From Rhodosorus marinus (Eukaryota > Rhodophyta > Stylonematophyceae > Stylonematales > Stylonemataceae), in contig JAMWBK010000003.1 in the NCBI GenBank assembly GCA_029953675.1, positions 372,001-436,000 on the forward strand: a stretch of DNA of 64,000 nt, in the 5' to 3' direction. This document shows, piece after piece, positions 31,370 through 41,770 of this stretch. Below the pieces are notes generated by a model, which saw only the letters and a list, made by a program, of their open reading frames with translations, was not told the DNA's origin and ran no database searches. Position numbers and translations under genes: made by a program. The number at the start of each line of letters is the position of its first letter. The first letter of the stretch is position 1.

Positions 31370-32374
31370 ATGAACTGTTTCGCGCATTCCGTGAGACCGA
31401 TTGGAGCGGTATCTCGACGATTTCTGAGCTCGACCTCAATTCGAGCTTCGGCGGCTGAATCGCTGTCGACGAGCGAAAACGGAGCATCCAAACCGGCGCG
31501 CCTGTTGACTTGGAATGTGGCGAGCCTTCGATCTCTTCTAAGGAAGCAACCGGACGCGCTTCAGGCCTTGGTTGATGACTTTGCCGTGGACGCGATCTGT
31601 CTTCAGGAAACCAAACTTCAAGAATTTCACGTCCCGGAGTTCACGGACATCCTCGACAACTACCAGAGTTTCTGGTACTGCTCCACGGCGAGAAAAGGAT
31701 ACTCTGGAACGGCGATCTTCTTGAGAAACAACCTCAGCGTCGAGGACGTGAGATATGGTATCGGTGACGAATCAGCTGATGCAGAAGGAAGAGTTATCAC
31801 AATCAAATTACCGAAGAGGTACGTCAGAAACCTGTCTGTCCCTTGATCTCTATGAATAACCTGTGCTCATCGAATCATGTTTGCTTTGTTCAGCTACCTC
31901 GTCACTTGCTATACGCCGAACGCTGGAACTGGATTGAAGAGGTTAGACTACAGAACCCAAACCTTTGAAGGGAAAATGACGGAGTATTTAAGGAACCTTG
32001 CTTCAGAAAGGCCATTACTCTACTGTGGTGACCTCAACGTCGCTCATGAACCGATTGACTTGGAAAATCCTAAAGGGAACAGTCGTTCTGCTGGCTTCAC
32101 TGATGAAGAGAGAAGCTGCTTCCGAGAGTTGATCAAAGACGGTGAATTGCTGGACACTTTCCGAATGCTCTATCCAGCGAAGCGGCGCAAGTACACCTAC
32201 TGGAACTACAGGACCAGGGCACGAGAGAGAAACGCCGGGTGGAGGATTGACTACTTCCTCGTGTCAAAGGAAGTTAAGCCCGCGGTTGGAGACTGCGTGC
32301 ACCTCGATGGCGTTCTCGGATCTGATCACTGTCCTGTATTGTTGGAGCTGAATGATCAAGAGCTGATCAATTAG
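31370..32374 (+). CDS. AP endonuclease, exonuclease III family (APE1-like)
   Basis: Two exons, 31370-31818 and 31894-32374, encode 309 residues; the intron is phase 2 and 75 bp. Family motifs are intact: LLTWNVASLRS, the metal-binding LQETKLQE, the GYSGTAIF block, YTPNAGTGLKRLDYR, the active-site GDLNVAHEPIDL, and the closing LGSDHCPVLLEL with the catalytic histidine. The enzyme cuts the backbone beside abasic sites in base-excision repair. About 45 residues precede the domain; they are basic and Ser/Ala-rich (RRFLSSTSIRASAAE), which suggests import into mitochondria or plastids. The ATG at 31370 is the first in the exon. There is no N-terminal redox domain as in mammalian APE1. Confidence 0.95.
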
Positions 32375-34312
32375 TTAGTTTACGTAATCTTGTACCCATC
32401 GAGTGCGCTTGACAGCCCTGAGATGATAGAGAAGTTCGGGGTTATGTCGTGGACGATGATCTAGACCGTCTGTCCGCCAGTTGGTGATTGTGAAACATAT
32501 GTTATCAGTCGTCATATGTGAGATGGGCAGCGGCTGTACAGCCCGGATGATCTTTCGATGTCTCCCCGCAACACCACCTAGACACAATAACGAGCCGAAG
32601 AGACGTTCAGCACTCCAGATCTTGCCGGAATTAAAACGGTGCACTCACCAGAAATGCTCTGCTTCTCCAAGTGGGCCCTGAGCCTCCCAGTTCCCCTTTC
32701 TCTTAGAATCGCCGCTGTAGTTTTCGGGATGGTACTGACAAGCTGACTCGTGGTTTTCTCCAACAACAAAGTTCCTACTCCGAAAAGAGAGAAGAACCGC
32801 TCTCAGAATAATACTTTCGAACCAGATTCCAGTTGCCTAAAACCTACTTCTTGCAAACCCGACATAGTCGACGGAGCTCAACCCCACCCCCACCCACCAT
32901 CAAAACTTTCAGCCGATTCCCATTTCGTCCACAAACCAGACCAGCCAATCCTCCAAGCTTCGGACTTGATCCGCTGAAACCAATAAACCCGATCATTGCT
33001 CCAGTGAAGGCTATCCTAGTGTCTAAAATGACAACATTCACACTTCCAAAACAGTTGCTGACCCCTACCAGCACCTGCTCACCCACCGGAGCTCCAATCT
33101 CACTCCGGACCTTTAGGAGAACGCTTGACCGAATTCTGTCTGTAGACTTAAGGGGAGCGATCGACACGGGCGCCTAAGGAAACAATTACTCTGTGCTTAG
33201 TGGAGAGGATGATGCGCAGAGTCTCCCGGAGATCATGCAGGTGTTGGATCCTCAGGAAAATAGACGATTCAAGCGTTGAGCAAGGCGCCTAACAAAACAA
33301 GAATTCCTGGAGTTTGGGTGGAGCAGCCGACGCCTATGTGGAATAAAGTGCTGGAAGAAGAGCGAGAGGTGAACATGGAGCAGAATCCAGACATCAGGCA
33401 GATTATGCTGGTGATCTTTCTGGTGTTTTGTGCTGGGAATGGACAACTCAACCGTTGACCCGATGCGCCATCACGCAGGTTCCGCGTCAAGTTCACCGCT
33501 CGGTTGTAAGCGGGTCCATCGGAATTGACGATATATATTATATAAACGATAATAAGTAGACGAATAAATTTTTTAAAAACTTATTGATTACAGTTTTATT
33601 GTTATATTATTGTTTAAACCGATTTAGCTAGTCACCAGTCTTGGCGGTTCACGCGATGGACTGCTGGGATGTCTTGTCTGGTCATTCTCAGGGAGACGAG
33701 AGAATTATTGAGTTTTGTATCCCGAAACATAACTGAAAAAAAACTACTAAACCGATGTTTTTGGTCCTCAGCAGACGGATTCCTGTGTCGCTTCGCTAGT
33801 ACCAGGATGGGTTAACTTCTGTTACGTATCCTGAGACGATCCGGTGATCGCCGGGAATGGATTGAGAAATTTGGTCGTCTGCTGAGAGAGGCGAGAGGAT
33901 GTTTGAGTGCTGCGTCCCACGGCGGTTCTGAAGGACTAGGAAGCTCGTGTTTTTTTCTTTTGGCTTCCAGCAGATGGATTCCTGTATCGCTCGTTCCAGA
34001 GTATGCATGCGTCCCACAATTTACCGAGGCGAGCATGGTAAACTCTGATGTAGTCGCAAATGTTTGTGCGCGTGACTGCATAGGATTTTATTGTTGGAGG
34101 GGAGACGTTTCGGAGGCTCGAGCGTCTTGCTCTAGAAAGCCGAGCAGAGGGAAATGTGGGTACTCGGGGGTCAACGAAGTACGTTCGGGTCCTCGTGAGC
34201 AGCCTGAGGGGATTGTGGGAGCTCAGAAGTCAACACACGTGAAGGGGAGAGGCAGAGGTATAGACTGTTAAACAAATCATCAGTTTAATAGGATATATTC
34301 AGGTAGTTTCAA
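32375..34312. other. Intergenic, no recognised gene
   Basis: ORFs of 60-122 codons on both strands, none recognised. A plus-strand frame near 33165 reads AIDTGA just before a stop, which would suit a retropepsin active site, but nothing around it supports a retroelement. An AT-rich stretch lies at 33520-33600. A two-copy repeat is listed separately. Confidence 0.4.
33761..33995. repeat. Two-copy direct repeat, off by about 199 bp
   Basis: The words from 33761 and 33960 share about 30 of 35 bases, including 'cagcaga' and 'ggattcctgt'. Non-coding, as far as can be seen. Confidence 0.6.
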
Positions 34313-35162
34313 TTAGTTAGTGCTTGGGATCGGCTCAGCTTCCGCGTGACTTGTGATTGACATCACAATCAAAAACCAAAAGTCGACGAGACTGAGGGTT
34401 ACTGTTCTTAGTTTCAACGGGACAAATCGGAAGTTCGCGGCTTGAACGAAGGGGTATACCATCCATGACAGCTTGCACAAAGGCCACGAATCTCGTAGAA
34501 TCTGCTCCCGAGTTTCACGGAGACTCTTGCCTTCAAAAACTCCCGCGCTGAAGAAGAAGACTGGAAAGTATAGTGGACACACGATGAGCTGATCTAGAAC
34601 CACTTGAGTAATCAGGTTTCTCGCACCCACTGCAGCAGGGAATCTGGCTTCCAGGAACTGATACCTGATGATCGATACGATGTGTTACCATATTAGTTGC
34701 CCTTCTCTTAAACATATTGACTGACAAGCTTGTTCTGATTCCCAATCGGAGAACTTACACAAAGTGGTAGATCGGAGTAGTGAGAAGTAACGAAGTCGTA
34801 GTGAACGCAAAGGTCCTGCGAGCATCCCACGAACCTTTACCCCTGCTTTCCAGAGCCTGAGCAGCGACATCACCGAGCATTGTCAGCACTGCCCCGCTCA
34901 CGCACTTCACAACGATTGGCCACCGCTCTAGAGCATTTAAATAGTTCTTCCAGAGCGTCACCAAAACACTCACCAACCCGTCCGGACCCCGTCCATCATC
35001 CCTCCTCCACATAGACCCATCCTCAGGCACGCTCGGAGGCTTACCTGGACCCCCCGGAGCCGGCGCAGGTACAGACGTCCACAAAGTAGTACGCCTCCTA
35101 TCCAAACCTACCCCCGCCCGCTTCCCACTCACACCAGCTAAAACTTTAACAAACGCCATCAT
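34313..35162 (-). CDS. Mpv17/PMP22 family membrane protein
   Basis: Two exons on the minus strand, 35162-34759 and 34664-34313, encode 251 residues. The phase-2 intron (94 bp) restores TTPIYHFVYQFLEARFP. Family features follow in order: WKNYLNALERWPIVVKCVSG, the GDVAAQ motif, the P-x-x-H-x-x-Y segment, LDQLIVCPLYFPVFF, and the C-terminal WMVYPFVQAANFRFVPLKLR. Four membrane helices are expected. Members form channels or affect membrane potential and nucleotide homeostasis in mitochondria, peroxisomes or plastids. About 60 residues of basic, Pro/Gly-rich leader before the first helix suggest an organellar transit peptide. Two adjacent ATGs start the frame; a GTG further upstream is not needed. 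Confidence 0.92.
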
Positions 35163-37037
35163 GAACCACCCCCCACCCCCGCACCCGCTTCCGCCCAGCC
35201 TCACCTCAAAACCAAACTCCCAGAGTTCAACCCACGAAACAGTAATTGCCGCAAACTACAAAATCCTCAATACTTAATCCCTTCCTTCACAAAATATTAC
35301 CTCCGCCCGCCTCTCCCATACTCACCTCTGCCACTCCACTCCCACATGTGCCAAGCCCTATCCATCCCCCAGCCCTCCCAGCTTTGAATCTATATACGCA
35401 ATACACCCCATTCCCCCGAGACTTTTGTCGCCCATCAATGAACTCTCATCCGCTCAAAAATTTATCCCCTTTATCAAAACAATAAAAAGGTATCCCGAAA
35501 CCCTAAATATCATATTTGAATAAATATTTAGCAATTTTCTGGGAATAAAATATTCCAACAAAAAAAACTTCCCCCCCCTTTCCTATTTTTTATATGATTC
35601 GATGGTTTGACTGGTTGTCTGCAAACCGATGAATCCGTTGAAGTTGATTTTGATAATACTTTAGACTGTTTGGATTTTTCTTTTTCCGATTATAATATAT
35701 TTGTTCCTATTTTCAAAGACGACGTGCCGGGAGGTGGAAGTTGTTTTTATATGTTATTGGAGGGTGGTTGGATTTTTAATCCAATTGATGGAAAGATGGA
35801 ATGAAATAGACCAATAGATATTTGTTTTATTTGTCGTCGATTGCTTTTTCTTCATTATTTATCCTCTTTTATTATATTCAAGTTGTATGGTGACCAATTA
35901 GTAGATTTGTTTGGATAGAATTGATATGGATAACTCAATCTATTGGCAATCAACTTTAAAATATTTGTATTTTATTTATTTATATGATGATACTTAGTCC
36001 AATTATTACTCTGGGATATCAACGCTGATGTAAGCATCAATCAGCTGGGTGGAACAGCCCACCTTGATGGAAGAGGGTGACCGGGAGGCGAGCTGTAAAA
36101 GAACGGATGCTCCTAGCCGGTGGACGGCTTGACTATCTGCTGGGCTATCTGTGGGCTCCATACAACTTGCACTCCCTGAAACTTGTGGGTCGAGCCAGGG
36201 TGGAAGCTGGCAAGTACGAGCGGAGAATTGTCCGCAAAGATATGGGTCGGAATGATCCTTATCTGTCCTCAAGTCGAACACAAGGGTCATCTCATCGCTT
36301 CCCGAGCCCGGGATGGATCTTAACACGACGCGTGCGGACAGCATCAGTGTGCACGGAATGACGGACAAGCTGACCATAAGATTAGTTTACGGCCAAGGTT
36401 TGCTCATTAGTGATCATGTGAAGGTATGGGCTCCCTCGAAAAGGGCTTTGGCAAAGCCTGCTCCAGTCGTATCTCCTGCATTCGGTAATCAGAAACACCT
36501 CTTTGCACCCCAAGTCAGTTCGCGTACAACAGAAGCTATCCACGGGATTCCAATACCCGCCATGAGTTGGAGACGGTATCGATACCAGGATCTTGTGCTG
36601 CATCCCCTCCGATGCTCTCCACAGTATGCTCTCAACGGTCCTACACTTGACGCAATAGCTTGTACTCAACCGTGGTGGTCCTTCAGGCTCTCAGCAAGAA
36701 AAATTGCGTGAACTACGCCTTGTTGCGTGCTAGGAAAAGAGCACAAGAATGTAGGAATGTTTGCCAGATGCCCAAGACGCTAGATGCAGTTCCGATCGCA
36801 GACCAATCCCAGATCGCCACTGTGATCCAAAGAAGGGCAATGATCAAAGCGGTAGAGTTATATAGGCCGCTCGAAGAGTCACGGCTAGACCATATCATCT
36901 TGCATATCTTTGTGCTGCTGATCCAAAGCAGGTCCTTTCCAACGGTCTTAACCCATGGAATGGGTCTACCACAACTCAACACGGGGGCCTTGTGCTTCCC
37001 AACACTGGGCCCAGCATTTCCGCCAAGCTTTACTTCC
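35163..37037. other. Intergenic, pyrimidine-rich then AT-rich, no firm gene
   Basis: 35163-35480 is C-rich, 35480-36000 strongly AT-rich. From 36000 to 37037 several ORFs overlap, including an ATG-initiated 132-codon plus-strand ORF at 36313-36711. I recognise none and could not build a spliced gene. Confidence 0.4.
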
Positions 37038-37607
37038 CTACACAGCTTCTAGCCACTCGTCAAAGCCGTCATCTGCATCTTTGTCATCCGTCTCTGCAGC
37101 GCTTGTGGTCCGTTGCTCAGCAGCGGACGCCATGGGTTCGTTTTGTGTCTTGCATACAGGCGCGACTGCCCGCTGAGCTGCTTCGTACGAGCTCAGCAGC
37201 TTCTCCTTGAGCTCGAGATGGGACTGGGCCTCAAGCCCAGACTCCTCCGGCGTTAAATGTAGTACACAATATTGAGGCACGGACGCGAGCGCGTCGTTTA
37301 CCAATTCCAAATCTAGCACAAAGTCGAACCTATACTCTCCAGAATCAATGTTGTCTAGAACCACGTCTTTTGTGCCCTGAAGAATTCTCTCGATATCGTA
37401 GCCTTCGTGCACCTCCTCCTCGTTCGATTCTACATATCGAGAGGCGTTGTCCCATAACGAGTCGCTTTCCCGGTCCTTCGTGTCAGTGGCTTCCCTGCCG
37501 GGGTTCTGGTCCTCTACTTCATGTGAGCGCCTGCCCCGCCCCCTTCCCCTCCCGCGAGTTCTTTTGGAGGTGTCCGGAAACTCCTCAAAGGAAGATTTGT
37601 ATCTCAT
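37038..37607 (-). CDS. Aven-like protein
   Basis: A 189-residue ORF from ATG at 37607; the frame is open 20 codons upstream but only to a TTG. The start is followed by an Arg/Gly tract (RTRGRGRGRGRR). A central block GYDIERILQGTKDVVLDNID, then FDFVLDLELVNDALASVPQY, and a very C-terminal DDGFDEWLEAV complete the protein. The order resembles animal Aven: RGG box, an LL..SAGDS..QFRF-type segment, an F-x-LD-x-ELL-x-AL-x-x-LP core and a terminal E-x-WLDS. Aven is a cell-death and ATM-signalling regulator that binds RNA through RGG in animals; its role in protists is unknown. The call is based on motif order and could be wrong. Confidence 0.5.
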   Translation of the reverse strand: MRYKSSFEEFPDTSKRTRGRGRGRGRRSHEVEDQNPGREATDTKDRESDSLWDNASRYVESNEEEVHEGYDIERILQGTKDVVLDNIDSGEYRFDFVLDLELVNDALASVPQYCVLHLTPEESGLEAQSHLELKEKLLSSYEAAQRAVAPVCKTQNEPMASAAEQRTTSAAETDDKDADDGFDEWLEAV

Positions 37608-38452
37608 GTTTGGACCCTGTGCAAGTGAAAACCCGGTGGCACCCGCACACAACCCCGAACAGCCCAAACCCTAGCATTGACCACTACTGGAGGACTCAGG
37701 TCGACTCTTCCGGATAAAGGATCTACCGGTCACTAGGGAGGAGCTTCTCAGTTGTGACAGAAGATTCCTCCAAAGCGATGAAGGATAGCTCCTTGTTCGC
37801 CTGAATGACTTCCAAGAGGTTTATAGGGGTTACGTTAGGTTGTCGCTCAATTATTCCTGGAGCGTAGTATGGTCTTCACGGTTTGATGGCACCAGGGCGA
37901 GAGTCCATGAAAGTCCGGAGCCCCTCATCCGGTGTTTTTTTTTGGGTTCGGGCATGGAAGAATCGATTGCGCCCGGGAAAGCTTGGCTCCTGTCGAACGG
38001 CTTAAAGAGTGCGTTACGTCGCCTGTGTGCGTTTCGTCGAGGAAAGTTGGAATCGACAGTTCCACTGCAAAAGCAGTCCCCGTCAAACTAGTTGAGAGTG
38101 TGTGGGCTTGAGCTCGATAGCTGAAAGTGAATATCCGATGAAAGTGTATATCCGATAACTCGGGCAAAGCTGCATTCTAGCATGTTTCGGCTACCAGGAC
38201 ATAGTTGCAATCCCGGCGCATGACGGCTTTCACTTGGTGGCAGGAGGACGTTCGTGCAGTTGCAATTCTTCGACAAGTGGCGGGAGCATAGCAGTCGCGT
38301 CTATTTGTGAATGATACTCTACATTTGATTTACTTCATTTTTGGGTTTTTAAAAAATTATGGTTAGTAAACTTTCTTCTCGTTAGATTTTTCTGTTTTGA
38401 TAAGGCAATTATTTTTCTCTTGGTATGGGGTTAGGGACCCTGACTTTGACAA
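37608..38452. other. Intergenic, no gene seen
   Basis: No recognised coding sequence. The word AAACCCTAG near 37666, close upstream of the Aven-like ATG, resembles a plant-type telo-box, but one copy is not evidence. Confidence 0.4.
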
Positions 38453-39373
38453 TTAGCACACAAGCTGCACGTCAAACGAGCCATCGTACTCGACAATCTC
38501 CTGGAACGATGATAGCACCACGGAGATCTGTCGCTGCAATTGATCCACAGAGGGACTTTCCTGGAAGGCAACAGCCTTCACACGGGACTTCGGAAGGTCC
38601 CGGGCAAGAGCATGAGCAGCTTGCAACTCGCTGATGCTATCACCAAGGACAAGGACGTTCAACTCGCCAGAAAACGGAAACATTTTCTTGACTTCGCAAG
38701 CAAATGCCTCAATTTTCCAGTCCTCGGGAGATTCAGGGAAGTAACGCTCGTAGGTGCTCCTTGCAGAGACAATCTTAATATTGTGCTCATACATGAACTG
38801 CAATACTCCGGGAAGGAAACGGGCACCGGACAGTTCAACCCATCCCGTCTCCGCGTTTGTGATCACACAAACGCGTCCCAACTGTAGGGCATCCCGAAGC
38901 AAAGACACCACGAGTGTATCCAAGTCCTCCAACATGCTCTTGAAGTCCTCAGGCAGTTCATCCTTCGAATTCGCGTGAAGATTATTGGCAGCCAGGAAGC
39001 TCGACGACAACAGAGTATCATCCCAGTCAAAAATCGACACTGCAAAGTGCAAGGAACATAAAAAGGTTAGAGCAGCTGTGCGGAAATCAATGAGACAACA
39101 ACAGCACACTCTAAAGAACTTGCAACCGGGTCCTCGAAGTGGTGCGGGTCCCAAAGCATGACTTCGAGGACCCGCATTGGTTTAAGATAGGAACTTGAAA
39201 GTTACCGTACCCGTTCTGTCGCAAAAACTATCCCCCACACCCGGAGAATCTATGTTAGAAGCATCTGTACACATCGACTCATCACTTTCCGCGATGTCGA
39301 TAGGGTTGGATTGTGCCCTCCATGACGGATCCATGTCATCCGCAATGCTACGCGCTCTTTGCTCGGCCCCCAT
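38453..39373 (-). CDS. HAD-like hydrolase family protein (protist type)
   Basis: Two exons on the minus strand, 39373-39211 and 39039-38453, encode 249 residues. The phase-1 intron joins FCDRT to VSIFDWDDTLLSS. HAD motif I is FDWDDTLL with both aspartates (DxD followed by T). Motif II is probably VITNAETGWVELS, and a later GELNVLVLGDS may be motif IV. Between them is the segment IKIVSARSTYERYFPESPEDWK, which is typical of a poorly described group I know from protists and algae, in which the DWDDTLL and GWVE blocks are diagnostic. The substrate is unknown. The N-terminal 55 residues are acidic and without structure signals. No targeting peptide was seen, so cytosolic or nuclear location is likely. 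Confidence 0.8.
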
Positions 39374-41770
39374 TGTTGGCACTTTCCCAATTGCAACTCG
39401 AGAACTCTTCCACAAGTTCCGTCAAGTCGCTAATCCTCACCCAATACCTTTCCTACTATCTCAACTCTCATTAATATGACTCCCTCCTTCCCCTTTTTGT
39501 GGTAAGAAGTGTCGTTGTCTTCTGAAATCAACCCAGGCGACTCAACTTAAAAGCCCGCCCTCCTCCGAGAATCAATCAGAAGACCCTTTAACTATCCCGA
39601 TAAAACAAGGATATCAAGAGGTTATTTTCCCCCTCTTCAAAATTGTTTTTGTTGTCTAGCGTACCCTCTCCGAAAAAGAGAACTAATACTACTACTCTTG
39701 GGCTACTCTCCGACCTTCCCAAAGCGTCACTTCTACTTTCGGACGTGCTTTTATATCTCTCCCCTTGACTTTTTTTCCCTCGTCGTTGGCTCAAATTTCT
39801 ACCTCTTTTCAAGGACAACGCGTCATATTATTCGTCATTTAGTATAACCCCTCGATGGAACTGGGCACAGTATGCATATGCCAGTTTTATATGAATACAA
39901 AATAATTATCTCATTTTTCTTCGAACGTGATACACAGAGAATCTACCCCTCACAAGAAAAAGTCACTCCAGCTAGGGAAACCGTGCGACAGTTCCGTACA
40001 TGTTTAGGGGTTGGACAGCACGCGAACCGTCAGCGCTTTTAAATTTAAATCCGGGATTAATAGGGGGACCGTGGAAGACAAAAAATTTACCTTCGTCTCT
40101 AAAATAATACATTTAGAAACATCTTCGCAGTATCTTTTTCCCCAAGGCGGAACGTTGCTGTTTCATTGGGCCGTTGCAAAATTTCCACACTTAATTGATG
40201 AGCTCAAAAATAGGGGTTGGGCAGCCATACTATTTTTCCCCGGAATGCGGCTACGATAATGGAGGTATTTCATTGGATACCAATCTGTCACTGTGCAACC
40301 TACCCCTTCCACCGCTTTTAAAATGATATTATGGAATTAAATATTTTTTTGGTCATTATTTGCTGATATCAAATGCCGTGCATGACCCCTCGATAGAAAG
40401 CTTGAATACGTTACCCTACAATTGGATGCTTTACTCCGCTAAGAAACGATCTACCTTTATCATTGGCTTATAATATTATTGAAATAGAAGAAATAATCTG
40501 AGCTGTCCTTTCCTATTTCAATGGCAAGAAGTGTTCCATATACATTTGGAGACAATTTTCTCCCTAAAAATAAGGAACTCGTCCAACGTCCTTCGACTGG
40601 ACATTTTACGACGATGTCTTTATAAAATGTTTTCTCGTCCCTCTGAGTCTACTAACCTTAGTCTCTTGGCTTTAATCTTTTCCGTTCTTCTTGGGTAACG
40701 AACATTGGCCATAACCGAAGATTTTGATTTTGATTTTTTTACCTCCAAGGGGTTCAGCAAGAAAACTCGTGAGAAAATTTCCAACAAAACAGCTCTATAA
40801 ACATTTGAAAAATAAGAGCAGGTAATTTCCAGAGCCATTCAGAAGTCTCCAGATCCAAGGGGGTAAAACAAAAACTAAAAAATGAATATTGGATATGTCC
40901 AAAAGATCCAGAATCAGCTCTTCACTTTTACAACAAGATCGGAGGGAGGGGTGGGCGGGGGGGATTGTGCTAGTTGCCCACGAACACTCTTACCGTGGAG
41001 CCTACCGAATTAGGATTTGTCTTGTGAATAAAATAAAAGCTATCTTCTTGGTCCATAGCGGAAATATGGCAATCGCGATTGCTAATGTCAGAACCCCCTT
41101 GGGGGGGGGGGGGAAGGGGGGTACAGTTCGATTGTCAAGACGTCAAAAAAAATTCATAGCCTTTTTTTTCATGACAATTTTCCTCCATTTATAGGATGAT
41201 TATGACGAAAAATCACGACAAACACTAGTTCTACAAAAGGGGGATTGCGATTGGTCTATTTCAGCGAAATATTATCACAGGGGTATCTTTCCCTTTAAGC
41301 GAGTAATGTCTTCATGAAACAATAGTTTGCGAATTAGTGCTGTTTAATCTTACCCCTCAAATGAGGACAAGAGAAATTCTAGAAAGGGGTTGACCGTTAC
41401 TAGTTGGTATACATTATTTCTTATTTTGTTAACTTTTAAAAGATTATCTGTAAAAAAAACCTCACCCTCGACCCCTTCGGAAAAGACACGCGCGGCAGTT
41501 TTCCCGCTCATTTTGTGGATGGTTTTGATTGAAGTTAGTCAATTACAATCACGCCCTCATCATCTTTGCTGAAATCGTTTGGTCGGAGCACGTTGAGTTC
41601 TTTGCAGAGGCGGAGGACTCGAACTTGGAGGTTAAAGTCGTCATCGCAAATGTCCATCATTTTGAACATATCAAGCAGGGCCAACTTCAAGTCTCCTTTA
41701 TCTTCATGTCTCCTGGAATGGGTTTAAAGATGGAAAAAGAAATCCAAATCGCCGCGCTTAAGGTGTTACT
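39374..41770. other. Intergenic, mostly AT-rich, no gene seen
   Basis: About 2.4 kb with short unsupported ORFs. Scattered CCCCT/AGGGG words (for example near 39846, 40008, 40211, 40384, 41352) stand out against the AT-rich background. A 13-base G run with a CCCCCTT prefix lies at 41093-41113. Confidence 0.5.

Noticed and set aside
32833-33177. A plus-strand frame ending AIDTGA, like a retropepsin active site
   Set aside because: The motif directly abuts a stop, and no gag, RT or protease context is present on either side.
33269-36377. Two minus-strand frames (33269-33496 and 36006-36377) that both contain VGCSTQ after a Ser-rich run
   Set aside because: The shared stretch is too short, and the flanks do not align. 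It may be coincidence.
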